Shown here: positions 1 through 5,776 of the stretch, piece after piece | How positions within the stretch are numbered: the first letter of the stretch is position 1 | Layout: each line of letters starts with the position of its first letter | NCBI GenBank assembly: GCA_038530575.1 | Contig: JBCBCP010000103.1 | Coordinates: forward strand, 1 to 5,776 | Origin: JBCBCP01 sp038530575 | Lineage (GTDB): Bacteria; Pseudomonadota; Alphaproteobacteria; Rhodobacterales; Rhodobacteraceae | Length of the DNA: 5,776 nucleotides | Direction: 5' to 3' | Program-made: the position numbers and the translations under genes | Notes under the pieces: generated by a model | Seen by the model: only the letters and a program-made list of their open reading frames with translations | Databases searched by the model: none | What the model was told of the DNA's origin: nothing

Positions 1-147
1 CGTGCCGTCCATGTCGGGAAAGGTCACGCCAAGATCAACAACGATGAGCCGTTCCGCATCTTCGGGCCCATAGCCGTACACATAGGCATTCATGCCAATT
101 TCGCCTGCCCCGCCGAGGGGCAGGTAGATCAGTCGTTCACTGCTCAT
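1..147 (-). CDS. rnj: Ribonuclease J, N-terminal 49 codons (3' part outside window)
   Basis: RNase J is a metallo-beta-lactamase/beta-CASP ribonuclease with endonuclease and 5'-3' exonuclease activity. It acts in the cytoplasm in RNA maturation and decay. Only residues 1-49 are visible. They include a conserved N-terminal stretch (LPLGGAGEIGMN, residues 9-20), then Y22-V-Y and VVDLGVTFPD (residues 36-45), which matches the first strands of the beta-lactamase fold. The metal-binding HxHxDH motif would lie beyond the window edge. The ATG at 147..145 is chosen because the conserved block begins eight residues later and no earlier start fits. The start lies one base after the coaX stop (TGA-C-ATG), and no canonical ribosome binding site is seen, so translation probably depends on coaX. 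The family call is secure. Whether this is the only RNase J in the genome cannot be seen here. Confidence 0.93.
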   Translation of the reverse strand, partial: MSSERLIYLPLGGAGEIGMNAYVYGYGPEDAERLIVVDLGVTFPDMDGT

Positions 148-148
148 G

Positions 149-925
149 TCAGTTATTGTTTTCCGTATTGTGTGTGTGAATGACCGTCAGGCCATAAAGC
201 GTCAGATCGCTTTCGATCGTGTCAAAGAGGGTATCGCCTTGCGCAAAGAGGGGTGCAAGCCCGCCGGTGCCCACAACTTTCATGGGCGCACCGTATTCTT
301 CCTTGATACGGCTGGTGATCCCTTCGATCAGACCGATATAGCCCCAGAACACGCCGGATTGAATACACCCGACCGTATCGGTCCCAATGACCTTGTCCGG
401 CATCGTGATGTCGACATGTGGAAGCGCCGCGGCGCCCGCCGCCAGGGCCTCAAGCGACAGGTTCACACCCGGTGAAATGACACCGCCCACATAGGCGCCA
501 TCCGCAGCCACGACGTCGAAATTCGTAGCGGTGCCAAAGTCAACGACCACGACATTCCCGCCGTGGCGCGCAAAGGCCCCCGCGGCGTTGGCCAGGCGGT
601 CCGGGCCGGGGCGCACGCCTTCAGCGACGCGGGGCTCGACCGGCAAGAGACAGTCCGGCTTGCCTACCACATAAGGGCGGCAGCCAAAGAACTGGTCACA
701 AAACACCCGTAAGTTGAAGACAACTCGCGGCACTGTAGAGGCGATGATCACATCACGCACATCAAGCTTGATATCGTAATGGGTGACGAGCGTCGAAAAC
801 CACGTAAAGTAGGCGTCTGCCGTGCGGGCGTGATGGGTAGACGTGCGCATCTGGCACAGCATCTCGCCGCCGTCCCAGATCGAGAACACAGTATTGGTGT
901 TGCCGCAATCAATTGCCAGAAGCAT
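149..925 (-). CDS. coaX: Type III pantothenate kinase
   Basis: CoaX phosphorylates pantothenate to 4'-phosphopantothenate with ATP, the first step of coenzyme A synthesis, in the cytoplasm. The 258-residue length is typical of the family. It belongs to the ASKHA (actin/hexokinase) fold. The phosphate-1 loop is at residues 6-11 (D6-CGNTN). The GPDR motif is at 107-110, with D109 as the likely catalytic base. The phosphate-2 motif is VVDFGTAT at 127-134, with conserved D129. The GGVISPG motif is at 147-153 and the C-terminal TGG at 220-222. All three invariant aspartates are present. One small departure is N135 after GTAT, where many relatives have Thr. The ATG at 925 follows the birA stop by 13 bases and has a GGGGGGAG site four bases upstream. 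The C-terminus ends in a polar tail (HTHNTENNN, residues 250-258) that is A-rich at DNA level and sits directly before the rnj start. Type III enzymes are known not to be inhibited by CoA and to use pantothenamides poorly. Confidence 0.96.
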   Translation of the reverse strand: MLLAIDCGNTNTVFSIWDGGEMLCQMRTSTHHARTADAYFTWFSTLVTHYDIKLDVRDVIIASTVPRVVFNLRVFCDQFFGCRPYVVGKPDCLLPVEPRVAEGVRPGPDRLANAAGAFARHGGNVVVVDFGTATNFDVVAADGAYVGGVISPGVNLSLEALAAGAAALPHVDITMPDKVIGTDTVGCIQSGVFWGYIGLIEGITSRIKEEYGAPMKVVGTGGLAPLFAQGDTLFDTIESDLTLYGLTVIHTHNTENNN

Positions 926-938
926 GCCGCTCCCCCCG
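926..938 (-). promoter_or_regulatory. Ribosome binding site and spacer for coaX
   Basis: The 13-base gap between the birA stop (TGA, 941..939) and the coaX ATG reads CGGGGGGAGCGGC on the minus strand. The GGGGGGAG core (937..930) ends four bases before the ATG, which is somewhat close for a Shine-Dalgarno site. The same nine bases, CGGGGGGAG, occur ahead of birA. The gap is too short for an independent promoter, so coaX is probably co-transcribed with birA. Confidence 0.6.
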
Positions 939-1673
939 TCAAAAATGCACGTCCGCCGCGGCGATCGCGATGCGGCCCTTGGCGGTGTCTAGAACAAGCG
1001 CCCCGGTCTCGTCCATGTCCACAAAGGTGCCGCGCCAGCTTTCTCGTGCGGTACGCGCAGTGATCACCTCGCCCAGCCGCGCAGCGTGCGACAGCCAGGC
1101 GGTGCGGATCGGCGCAAAGCCATAGGTCCGAAATTGGTCCTCAAAGCGCGCAAAGGGCGCGGCGAGCGTGTCCAGAAAGGCCTGCGGGTCAGTGGGCGCG
1201 CCAAGGGCAACGGGCGGCACTGCCCCCTCTTCGACCTCGTCCGGGCGCGGCGCGGCAACAAGGTTCACGCCAATCCCTATGGCCAGATGGTCTTGGGTCA
1301 GCCCTTCCAGAAGGATCCCGGCCACCTTACCCCCGTTCATCAGAACATCATTGGGCCATTTCAGCGCAAAGGCGTCCTCGCGCCCCGTCACCGACACCAT
1401 CGCCTCGCGCAGCGCGATTGCTGCGACAAAGGACCGAAGCGCGCGCCGCGCCGGGGGCTCGGGCGTCTGCATCAAAAGCGTTGCGGCGAAATTGCCCTCC
1501 GGCATGACCCAGGCACGACCCCGCCTGCCGCGCCCTCCGGTCTGGCGCAGCGCGAGGATCCAGGTCGGGCCAGCCACCGGGACAGCACGCGCCGCCTCCT
1601 CCATCGTCGAGGCCGTCTCGGCCAGCACAATGCGTTCATAGCCGCGCGGCCACGATCCAGCTTCACTTAGCAA
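939..1673 (-). CDS. birA: Biotin--[acetyl-CoA-carboxylase] ligase, no DNA-binding domain
   Basis: This enzyme makes biotinyl-5'-AMP and transfers biotin to the acceptor lysine of biotin carboxylases such as acetyl-CoA carboxylase AccB. The 244 residues hold the catalytic BPL/LplA-type domain: ST at 22-23, the adenylate-binding loop QTGGRGRRGR at 44-53 followed by W55, KWPND at 105-109, K116 with GILLE at 119-123, and GIGVN at 133-137. A small C-terminal beta domain covers about 198-244, including RGTFVDMDETGALVL (214-228). The N-terminal winged helix-turn-helix of E. coli-type BirA is absent, so this protein should be a ligase only and not the biotin operon repressor. The start chosen is TTG at 1673..1671. 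It has a GGGGGGAG site six bases upstream, no in-frame ATG or GTG lies in the gap back to nuoN, and the first BPL motif follows about 20 residues in. The gene sits 48 bases after nuoN. The BPL call is secure; the exact start is less so. Confidence 0.94.
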   Translation of the reverse strand: MLSEAGSWPRGYERIVLAETASTMEEAARAVPVAGPTWILALRQTGGRGRRGRAWVMPEGNFAATLLMQTPEPPARRALRSFVAAIALREAMVSVTGREDAFALKWPNDVLMNGGKVAGILLEGLTQDHLAIGIGVNLVAAPRPDEVEEGAVPPVALGAPTDPQAFLDTLAAPFARFEDQFRTYGFAPIRTAWLSHAARLGEVITARTARESWRGTFVDMDETGALVLDTAKGRIAIAAADVHF

Positions 1674-1721
1674 GGTAAACTCCCCCCGGAGGGTCCTGCG
1701 GTCTCCGCACGCGCGATCAGA
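1674..1721 (-). promoter_or_regulatory. nuoN-birA spacer with G-rich ribosome binding site and two small hairpins
   Basis: This 48-base spacer is the largest gap in the window. On the minus strand it can form a five-base-pair hairpin (TGCGG, loop AGA, CCGCA; 1709 to 1697) and then a four-base-pair one (CTCC, loop GGGG, GGAG; 1691 to 1680). The second hairpin contains the GGAG of the birA ribosome binding site (GGGGGGAG, 1687..1680), which lies six bases before the TTG start. Only three T residues follow, so this is not a convincing intrinsic terminator, and I see no clear promoter. Read-through from nuoN is the simplest view. The stems are short and regulation is only inferred. Confidence 0.45.
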
Positions 1722-3170
1722 TCAGTTGACGAGCGCCGTTGCGGCGGCCGCTGCAGCGCCCTCAAGCCCGAACATATTAATGCCCGGGAACCACGCCAGA
1801 CCAATGATGACGGCGCTGGCCACAACCAGACCGGACAGCAAGGGGGTGCGGCCGCCATCGTCCAACCCATCTTTGGCCTCGTCCCCAAAATACATGAAGA
1901 AGACGATCCGCAAGTAATAGTAGGCCCCGATCACCGACGCGATCACTCCTGCCACTGCGAGCCAGATCAGGCCGCCTTCATAGGCCGCACGCAACACCGC
2001 GAACTTGGCGAAGAAACCCAGCATCGGCGGCACGCCAGCCAGGCTGAACAGCAGCACGAGCATCGCCATCGCCTTACCGGGCGCCCGCTTTGCATACATG
2101 TGCAGCGCAGAGATATCGGTGACCGGCGCGCCATCCCGCTCCATCATCAGGATGAACGCGAAGGTGCCGACATTCATCGTCACGTAGATCGCCATGTAAA
2201 TCAGCATCGCCTCGACCCCGAAGGCCGTACCGGCGGCCAGCCCCATCAGCGCATAGCCCATATGGGCGATGGAGGAGAACGCCATGAGACGCTTGATATT
2301 TGTCTGGCCGATGGCCGCAAAGGCCCCGAGGAACATCGACAACACCGCCAAAAGCGCCATGACCTGCTGCCAGTCGTCGACAGCCCCGCCAAAGGCGTCG
2401 TGCATGACCCGGGCAAAGAGGGCCATCGCCGCCAGTTTGGGCGCTGTGGCGAAGAAGGCAGTGATCGGGGTCGGCGCGCCTTCGTAAACGTCAGGCGTCC
2501 ACATATGGAACGGCACCGCAGACACCTTGAACGCAAAACCCGCCATGAGAAACACGAGGCCCAGCAGCAACCCGATGGACAGATCCCCCTCGGCCGCCGA
2601 AACGATGCCGCTGAACAGCGTGGTGCCGGTGTAGCCGTAGACCAGCGATGCGCCGTAGAGCAGAAGGCCGGAGGAGAGTGCGCCAAGCACAAAGTACTTC
2701 AGGCCCGCTTCCGTCGATTTGACCGAATCCCGCCGCAGCGACGCAACCACGTACAGCGCCAGTGACTGCAGCTCCAGCCCCATATAAAGCGCCATGAGAT
2801 CGCCTGCGGAGACCATCATCATCATGCCGACCGCGGCCAGCGTAACCAACATGGGGTATTCGAACTTCAGAATGCCGCGCTTGGCCATGTAGCCTTCGGA
2901 CATAAGAAGCACGACCGCCGCGCTGAGCAGGATTGCAACCTTGGCAAAGCGGGCGAACGCATCGTCGATGAACATCCCGCCAAAGGCAACGTTCGTTCCC
3001 TCACCGGTCAGCGCAATCCACAGCGCCACCGCGCCAAAAACGGCCGCCGTGGCCCAAGTCAGCGCCGAAGCTGCCCTATCCTGTGCGGTATAGACGGTGA
3101 CCACGAGGCCGGCCATCGCGTAGACGGCCAGCATGATCTCGGGAAGGATTACTGTCAGGTCTGCACCCAT
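1722..3170 (-). CDS. nuoN: NADH-quinone oxidoreductase subunit N
   Basis: NuoN is one of the three antiporter-like proton-pumping subunits of complex I, placed in the membrane arm of the inner membrane. It is 482 residues, close to the E. coli length of 485, and hydrophobic almost throughout, consistent with the family's 14 transmembrane helices. The characteristic motif PFHMWTPDVYEGAPTP is at 220-235. Charged residues of the proton path are all present: E133 (in GLELQS), K158, K215, K245 and, on the discontinuous helix near the C-terminus, K389 (in GFFAKF). H303 lies in the SSIAHMGY segment. The start MGADLTVILPE at 3170 is preferred because it begins just before the first membrane helix and has an AAGGA site seven bases upstream. 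An in-frame start at 3275 would add a basic 35-residue stretch overlapping the nuoM end. The gene follows nuoM by 10 bases and is the last nuo gene here. It ends in an Ala-rich tail. Confidence 0.97.
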   Translation of the reverse strand: MGADLTVILPEIMLAVYAMAGLVVTVYTAQDRAASALTWATAAVFGAVALWIALTGEGTNVAFGGMFIDDAFARFAKVAILLSAAVVLLMSEGYMAKRGILKFEYPMLVTLAAVGMMMMVSAGDLMALYMGLELQSLALYVVASLRRDSVKSTEAGLKYFVLGALSSGLLLYGASLVYGYTGTTLFSGIVSAAEGDLSIGLLLGLVFLMAGFAFKVSAVPFHMWTPDVYEGAPTPITAFFATAPKLAAMALFARVMHDAFGGAVDDWQQVMALLAVLSMFLGAFAAIGQTNIKRLMAFSSIAHMGYALMGLAAGTAFGVEAMLIYMAIYVTMNVGTFAFILMMERDGAPVTDISALHMYAKRAPGKAMAMLVLLFSLAGVPPMLGFFAKFAVLRAAYEGGLIWLAVAGVIASVIGAYYYLRIVFFMYFGDEAKDGLDDGGRTPLLSGLVVASAVIIGLAWFPGINMFGLEGAAAAAATALVN

Positions 3171-3177
3171 CGTCTCG

Positions 3178-3182
3178 TCCTT
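3178..3182 (-). promoter_or_regulatory. nuoN ribosome binding site overlapping the nuoM stop codon
   Basis: AAGGA on the minus strand shares two bases with the nuoM stop (TAA, 3183..3181) and lies seven bases before the nuoN ATG at 3170. The good spacing decides the nuoN start in favour of MGADLT. A ribosome terminating on nuoM would sit on this site, which suggests coupled translation. Confidence 0.7.
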
Positions 3183-4722
3183 AGTTTTCCGCGATCTGGC
3201 TTGCTGCTTCAGCAGCCGCCAGCGCGGTGTCGTAGTTTTCAACCAACGCCGCAACGGTCGGGCCGGTGATGTCAAGGATCAGCGCCGGATAGACGCCCAG
3301 CAGCAGCGTCATAGCCACCAGCGGCGCGAAGATCAGCTTTTCACGGCGGGTCATGTCTGTGATCGACTTGAGGCTTTCCTTGATCAGATCGCCCATCACG
3401 ACCCTGCGGTAGAGCCAGAGCGCATAGGCCGCCGAGAAGATCACCCCAGTCGTCGCCACTGCCGCGACCCACGTGTTGACCTGGAAGACCGCCATCAGCG
3501 TCAGGAATTCACCCACGAACCCGGAAGTGCCCGGCAGGCCCACATTGGCCATCGTGAACAGCATGAAGATCAGCGCATAGGCCGGCATCCGGTTCACAAG
3601 GCCGCCATAGGCGTCAATCTCGCGCGTATGCATCCGGTCATAGATCACGCCGACACACAGGAACAGCGCGCCCGAGATGAACCCGTGGCTCAGCATCTGG
3701 AAGATCGCGCCATCCACCCCCTGCTGGTTGGCGGCAAAGATACCCATGGTGACAAACCCCATATGGGCGACGGACGAATAGGCGATCAGCTTCTTCATGT
3801 CGTCCTGCACCAGCGCCACCAGCGAGGTGTAGACGATCGCAATCGCACTCATCCACAACACCAGCGGCGTCAGCACTTCGGCGCCCACGGGGAACATCGG
3901 CAGGGAAAAGCGGATGAACCCGTAACCGCCCAGCTTCAGCAGGATCGCGGCCAGCACGACCGACCCTGCAGTCGGCGCCTGCACGTGCGCGTCAGGCAGC
4001 CATGTGTGCACCGGCCACATCGGCATCTTCACCGCAAAGGACGCGAAGAAGGCCAGGAACAGCAGCGTCTGCGCCCCGCCGACGATCTGAATGCCTAGCA
4101 GCTCAAACGAGGCAAAGGAGAACTGGTGGTTCAGCAGCGCCTCGATATCCGTGGTGCCTGCATCCGCATACATGCCCACCATCGCCACCAGCATCAGGAC
4201 CGAACCTAAGAAGGTGTAGAGGAAGAACTTGAAGCTTGCGTAGATCCGGTTCGCGCCGCCCCAGATCCCGATGATCAGGAACATCGGGATCAGCCCCGCC
4301 TCGAAGAACAGGTAGAAAAGCACCAGATCGAGCGCCATGAAAACGCCCAGCATCAGCGTCTCAAGGATCAGGAAGGCGATCATGTATTCCTTGATCCGCT
4401 CCGTCACCGACCAAGACGCCGCGATGACCAGCGGCATCATGAACGTCGTCAGCATGACGAACAGAACGCTGATGCCGTCCACGCCCATCTTGTAGGTCAG
4501 GCCCATGATCCAGGTGCCCTCCTCGACCATCTGGAAGCCGGTGTCGTTCGGATCGAACTGGGCAAGGATAAAGAGCGATACAAGGAACGTGGCCGAGGTC
4601 GCGAACATCGCAACCCACTTGGCATTGCGCTGCGCTGCCTCGTCATTGCCGCGCAGGAACACGGCGAGGATCAGCGCCGCAAGCGCAGGAATAAAGGTGA
4701 CGATGGAAAGAAGGTTGTCCAT
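3181..4722 (-). CDS. nuoM: NADH-quinone oxidoreductase subunit M
   Basis: NuoM is the middle antiporter-like proton channel of the complex I membrane arm, between NuoL and NuoN. It is 513 residues (E. coli 509), with repeated hydrophobic segments matching the 14-helix fold. The family motif MWPVHTWLPDAHVQAPTAGS is at 235-254. Proton-path residues seen are E141 (FFEAGLIP), K232 (VKMP), K263 (LLKLGGYG), H320 (SVAHMG), H346 (LSHGF) and, on the discontinuous helix near the C-terminus, E405 (GFVGEF). Glu rather than Lys at this last position is the mark of NuoM as against NuoL and NuoN. The start chosen is the ATG at 4722, giving MDNLLSIVTF, with GGAGGAG seven bases upstream. A start nine codons earlier (4749) would add a charged stretch inside the nuoL coding end and is less likely. 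The ATG overlaps the nuoL stop by one base. The gene is intact with no frameshift. Confidence 0.97.
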   Translation of the reverse strand: MDNLLSIVTFIPALAALILAVFLRGNDEAAQRNAKWVAMFATSATFLVSLFILAQFDPNDTGFQMVEEGTWIMGLTYKMGVDGISVLFVMLTTFMMPLVIAASWSVTERIKEYMIAFLILETLMLGVFMALDLVLFYLFFEAGLIPMFLIIGIWGGANRIYASFKFFLYTFLGSVLMLVAMVGMYADAGTTDIEALLNHQFSFASFELLGIQIVGGAQTLLFLAFFASFAVKMPMWPVHTWLPDAHVQAPTAGSVVLAAILLKLGGYGFIRFSLPMFPVGAEVLTPLVLWMSAIAIVYTSLVALVQDDMKKLIAYSSVAHMGFVTMGIFAANQQGVDGAIFQMLSHGFISGALFLCVGVIYDRMHTREIDAYGGLVNRMPAYALIFMLFTMANVGLPGTSGFVGEFLTLMAVFQVNTWVAAVATTGVIFSAAYALWLYRRVVMGDLIKESLKSITDMTRREKLIFAPLVAMTLLLGVYPALILDITGPTVAALVENYDTALAAAEAASQIAEN

Positions 4723-4736
4723 CAGTTCGCTCCTCC
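4722..4736 (-). promoter_or_regulatory. nuoM ribosome binding site and TGATG stop-start overlap
   Basis: GGAGGAG (4736..4730) lies inside the last codons of nuoL, seven bases before the nuoM ATG. The nuoL stop TGA (4724..4722) shares its A with that ATG. This arrangement is typical of translational coupling, which would help keep NuoL and NuoM at equal amounts in the complex. Confidence 0.75.
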
Positions 4737-5776
4737 GATGGTCATCCATGTGACGAGAACCGCAATCCCGATCACCATGGCGAAGGCGTAAGTGAAGATG
4801 TAGCCAGACTGAACCCGACCCGCGAGGCGCGTGAAGAAGGGCACGACGCCCATCGCCACGCCGTTCAGCGCACCGTCGATGGTATCCCCGTCACCACGTC
4901 GCCAAAGGAACCGGCCGATCATCTTGGCGGGCTGCACAAAAATGAAATCGTACAGTTCGTCAAAGTACCACTTGTTCTTGAGGAACAGATACGCGGGCTC
5001 GAACATCTCGGCCAGTTGCTTGGGCTGCTCCGGCCGCCGGATATACATCTGAAAGGACAGAAGGAAGCCCAGCAACATGGCGATGAACGGCGACAGCTTG
5101 ACCCATGTCGGCACATAATGCGCCTCGTGGATGACCGTGTTTTCGGGCCGCATGTAGATGCCCGCCTCGCCCGGCTCACCCGCCATGACGTATTTCAGCT
5201 CGGACGCTTTAGGGCTGCGTTCGGCCACGGCTTCTTTCAGCTCTTTCGCTGGCGCCTCGTACTGCCCCCCGAAGAACGTTATGATCTGGTTGCCCTTGCC
5301 AAAGAAGCTGCCGTACCAAATTGCCCCTGCAAATATTGCGCCAAGGCTCAGCACGCCCAGTGGGATCAGCATGACCGTCGGGCTTTCGTGCGCATGCTCA
5401 TGCGTGTGCTTGTCACCGCGCGGCTCGCCCCAGAACGTCAGGAACATCAAGCGCCAGCTGTAGAACGACGTCATCAGCGCCGCGATCACCAATGCCCAGA
5501 AGGCAAAGGTGGAGCCGACATAGGCAGACTCGATGACCGCGTCTTTGGAGGCGAACCCGGCAAAGCCGATCCAACCTGTTAGGGGAATGCCCACACCGGT
5601 GATCGCAAGCGTACCGATCAGCATCGTCCAGAAGGTCACGGGCAGTTTCTTGCGCAGCCCGCCATAGTTCATCATGTCCTGCTCGTGATGCATCCCATGG
5701 ATGACCGAGCCTGCGCCCAGGAACAGCATCGCCTTGAACCAGGCATGCGTGAACAGGTGGAACATCGCCACCGGGT
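4722..5776 (-). CDS. nuoL: NADH-quinone oxidoreductase subunit L, C-terminal part (5' end outside window)
   Basis: NuoL is the distal antiporter-like proton channel of complex I and carries the long lateral helix that runs along the membrane arm. About 350 C-terminal residues are visible; the frame is open to the window edge, so the GTG at 5771 is an internal Val. Counting from that Val: the MFHLFTHAWFKAMLFLGAGS channel segment is at 3-22 with H5, H9 and K13 (equivalent to E. coli H334, H338 and K342). SKD at 75-77 gives the terminal-channel K76 (E. coli K399). A His cluster is at 122-128. Hydrophobic segments follow at about 131-155 and 222-243, then the lateral-helix region with NKWYFDELYD (266-275), then a last membrane helix at about 322-345. 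About 336 residues follow K13, against about 271 in E. coli, so loops are longer here. The product ends IGGAN, and its stop overlaps the nuoM start. Confidence 0.96.
   Translation of the reverse strand, partial: PVAMFHLFTHAWFKAMLFLGAGSVIHGMHHEQDMMNYGGLRKKLPVTFWTMLIGTLAITGVGIPLTGWIGFAGFASKDAVIESAYVGSTFAFWALVIAALMTSFYSWRLMFLTFWGEPRGDKHTHEHAHESPTVMLIPLGVLSLGAIFAGAIWYGSFFGKGNQIITFFGGQYEAPAKELKEAVAERSPKASELKYVMAGEPGEAGIYMRPENTVIHEAHYVPTWVKLSPFIAMLLGFLLSFQMYIRRPEQPKQLAEMFEPAYLFLKNKWYFDELYDFIFVQPAKMIGRFLWRRGDGDTIDGALNGVAMGVVPFFTRLAGRVQSGYIFTYAFAMVIGIAVLVTWMTIGGAN

Noticed and set aside
149..200. Promoter for rnj inside the coaX end
   Set aside because: A TGAC-like -35 and some AT-rich sequence are present, but no -10 with acceptable match and spacing was found.
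1086..1670. Plus-strand open frame of 194 codons antisense to birA
   Set aside because: No family resemblance; birA on the minus strand has all BPL motifs over the same interval.
1674..1721. Intrinsic terminator after nuoN
   Set aside because: The hairpins are only four and five base pairs long and no run of T residues follows.
2100..2765. Plus-strand open frame of 221 codons antisense to nuoN
   Set aside because: Same low-complexity His/Arg-rich composition; a by-product of the nuoN codons on the other strand.
2814..2825. Four tandem CAT triplets (four Met codons in NuoN)
   Set aside because: They lie in frame in a membrane helix where Met-rich runs are ordinary. The repeat is too short to suggest phase variation, and triplet changes would not shift the frame.
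3171..3275. 35-residue N-terminal extension of NuoN
   Set aside because: The added stretch is basic, lies in the nuoM coding end and does not resemble NuoN N-termini. The ATG at 3170 has a better-placed ribosome binding site.
3133..4098. Plus-strand open frame of 321 codons antisense to nuoM and the nuoN start
   Set aside because: Its product is rich in His, Arg, Gln and Asp, as expected from the complement of hydrophobic membrane-protein codons at high GC. It lacks recognisable domains and spans a real gene junction.
4723..4749. Nine-residue N-terminal extension of NuoM
   Set aside because: The ATG at 4722 has GGAGGAG seven bases upstream and gives a normal hydrophobic first helix; the extension is charged and unlike the family.
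5016..5582. Plus-strand open frame of 188 codons antisense to nuoL
   Set aside because: No domain or plausible start context; nuoL is clear on the opposite strand.

Overview
The window looks like a chromosomal housekeeping segment from an alphaproteobacterium, most likely Rhodobacterales (Roseobacter/Paracoccus-Rhodobacter relatives). The reasons are the high GC content with strong third-position G/C, the wording of the Nuo proteins, and the gene order nuoL-nuoM-nuoN-birA-coaX-rnj. All six genes lie on the minus strand, so transcription runs from high to low coordinates. Coding density is nearly complete: the largest gap is 48 bases, and no stretch over 300 bases lacks a gene. I see no RNA gene, mobile element, CRISPR array, attachment site, convincing promoter or terminator.

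Region 1 (5776 to 1722) is the distal end of the nuo (complex I, NDH-1) operon. It holds the C-terminal half of nuoL, cut by the window edge, then complete nuoM and nuoN. These encode the three antiporter-like proton-pumping membrane subunits. The key charged residues of each channel are in place: a Lys on the terminal channel helix of NuoL and NuoN and a Glu in NuoM, plus the mid-membrane Lys and His residues. nuoL and nuoM overlap by one base (TGATG), and nuoM and nuoN are 10 bases apart, each with a well-placed ribosome binding site.

Region 2 (1721 to 1) continues on the same strand with no visible terminator. It holds birA, a short biotin-protein ligase without the DNA-binding domain; coaX, type III pantothenate kinase; and the first 49 codons of rnj, ribonuclease J. 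birA starts at TTG behind a G-rich ribosome binding site that may be folded into a small hairpin. coaX follows after 13 bases behind the same nine-base G-rich motif. rnj starts one base after the coaX stop with no clear ribosome binding site.

How the genes fit together: the nuo genes serve respiratory proton pumping. BirA charges biotin carboxylases, CoaX starts CoA synthesis from pantothenate, and RNase J processes and degrades RNA. They are probably co-transcribed at least in part, but no shared biochemical pathway is shown by the sequence. I found no undescribed system. The points worth a second look are modest: translation-initiation features at the birA, coaX and rnj junctions, the nuo/cofactor gene junction, and loop insertions in NuoL.
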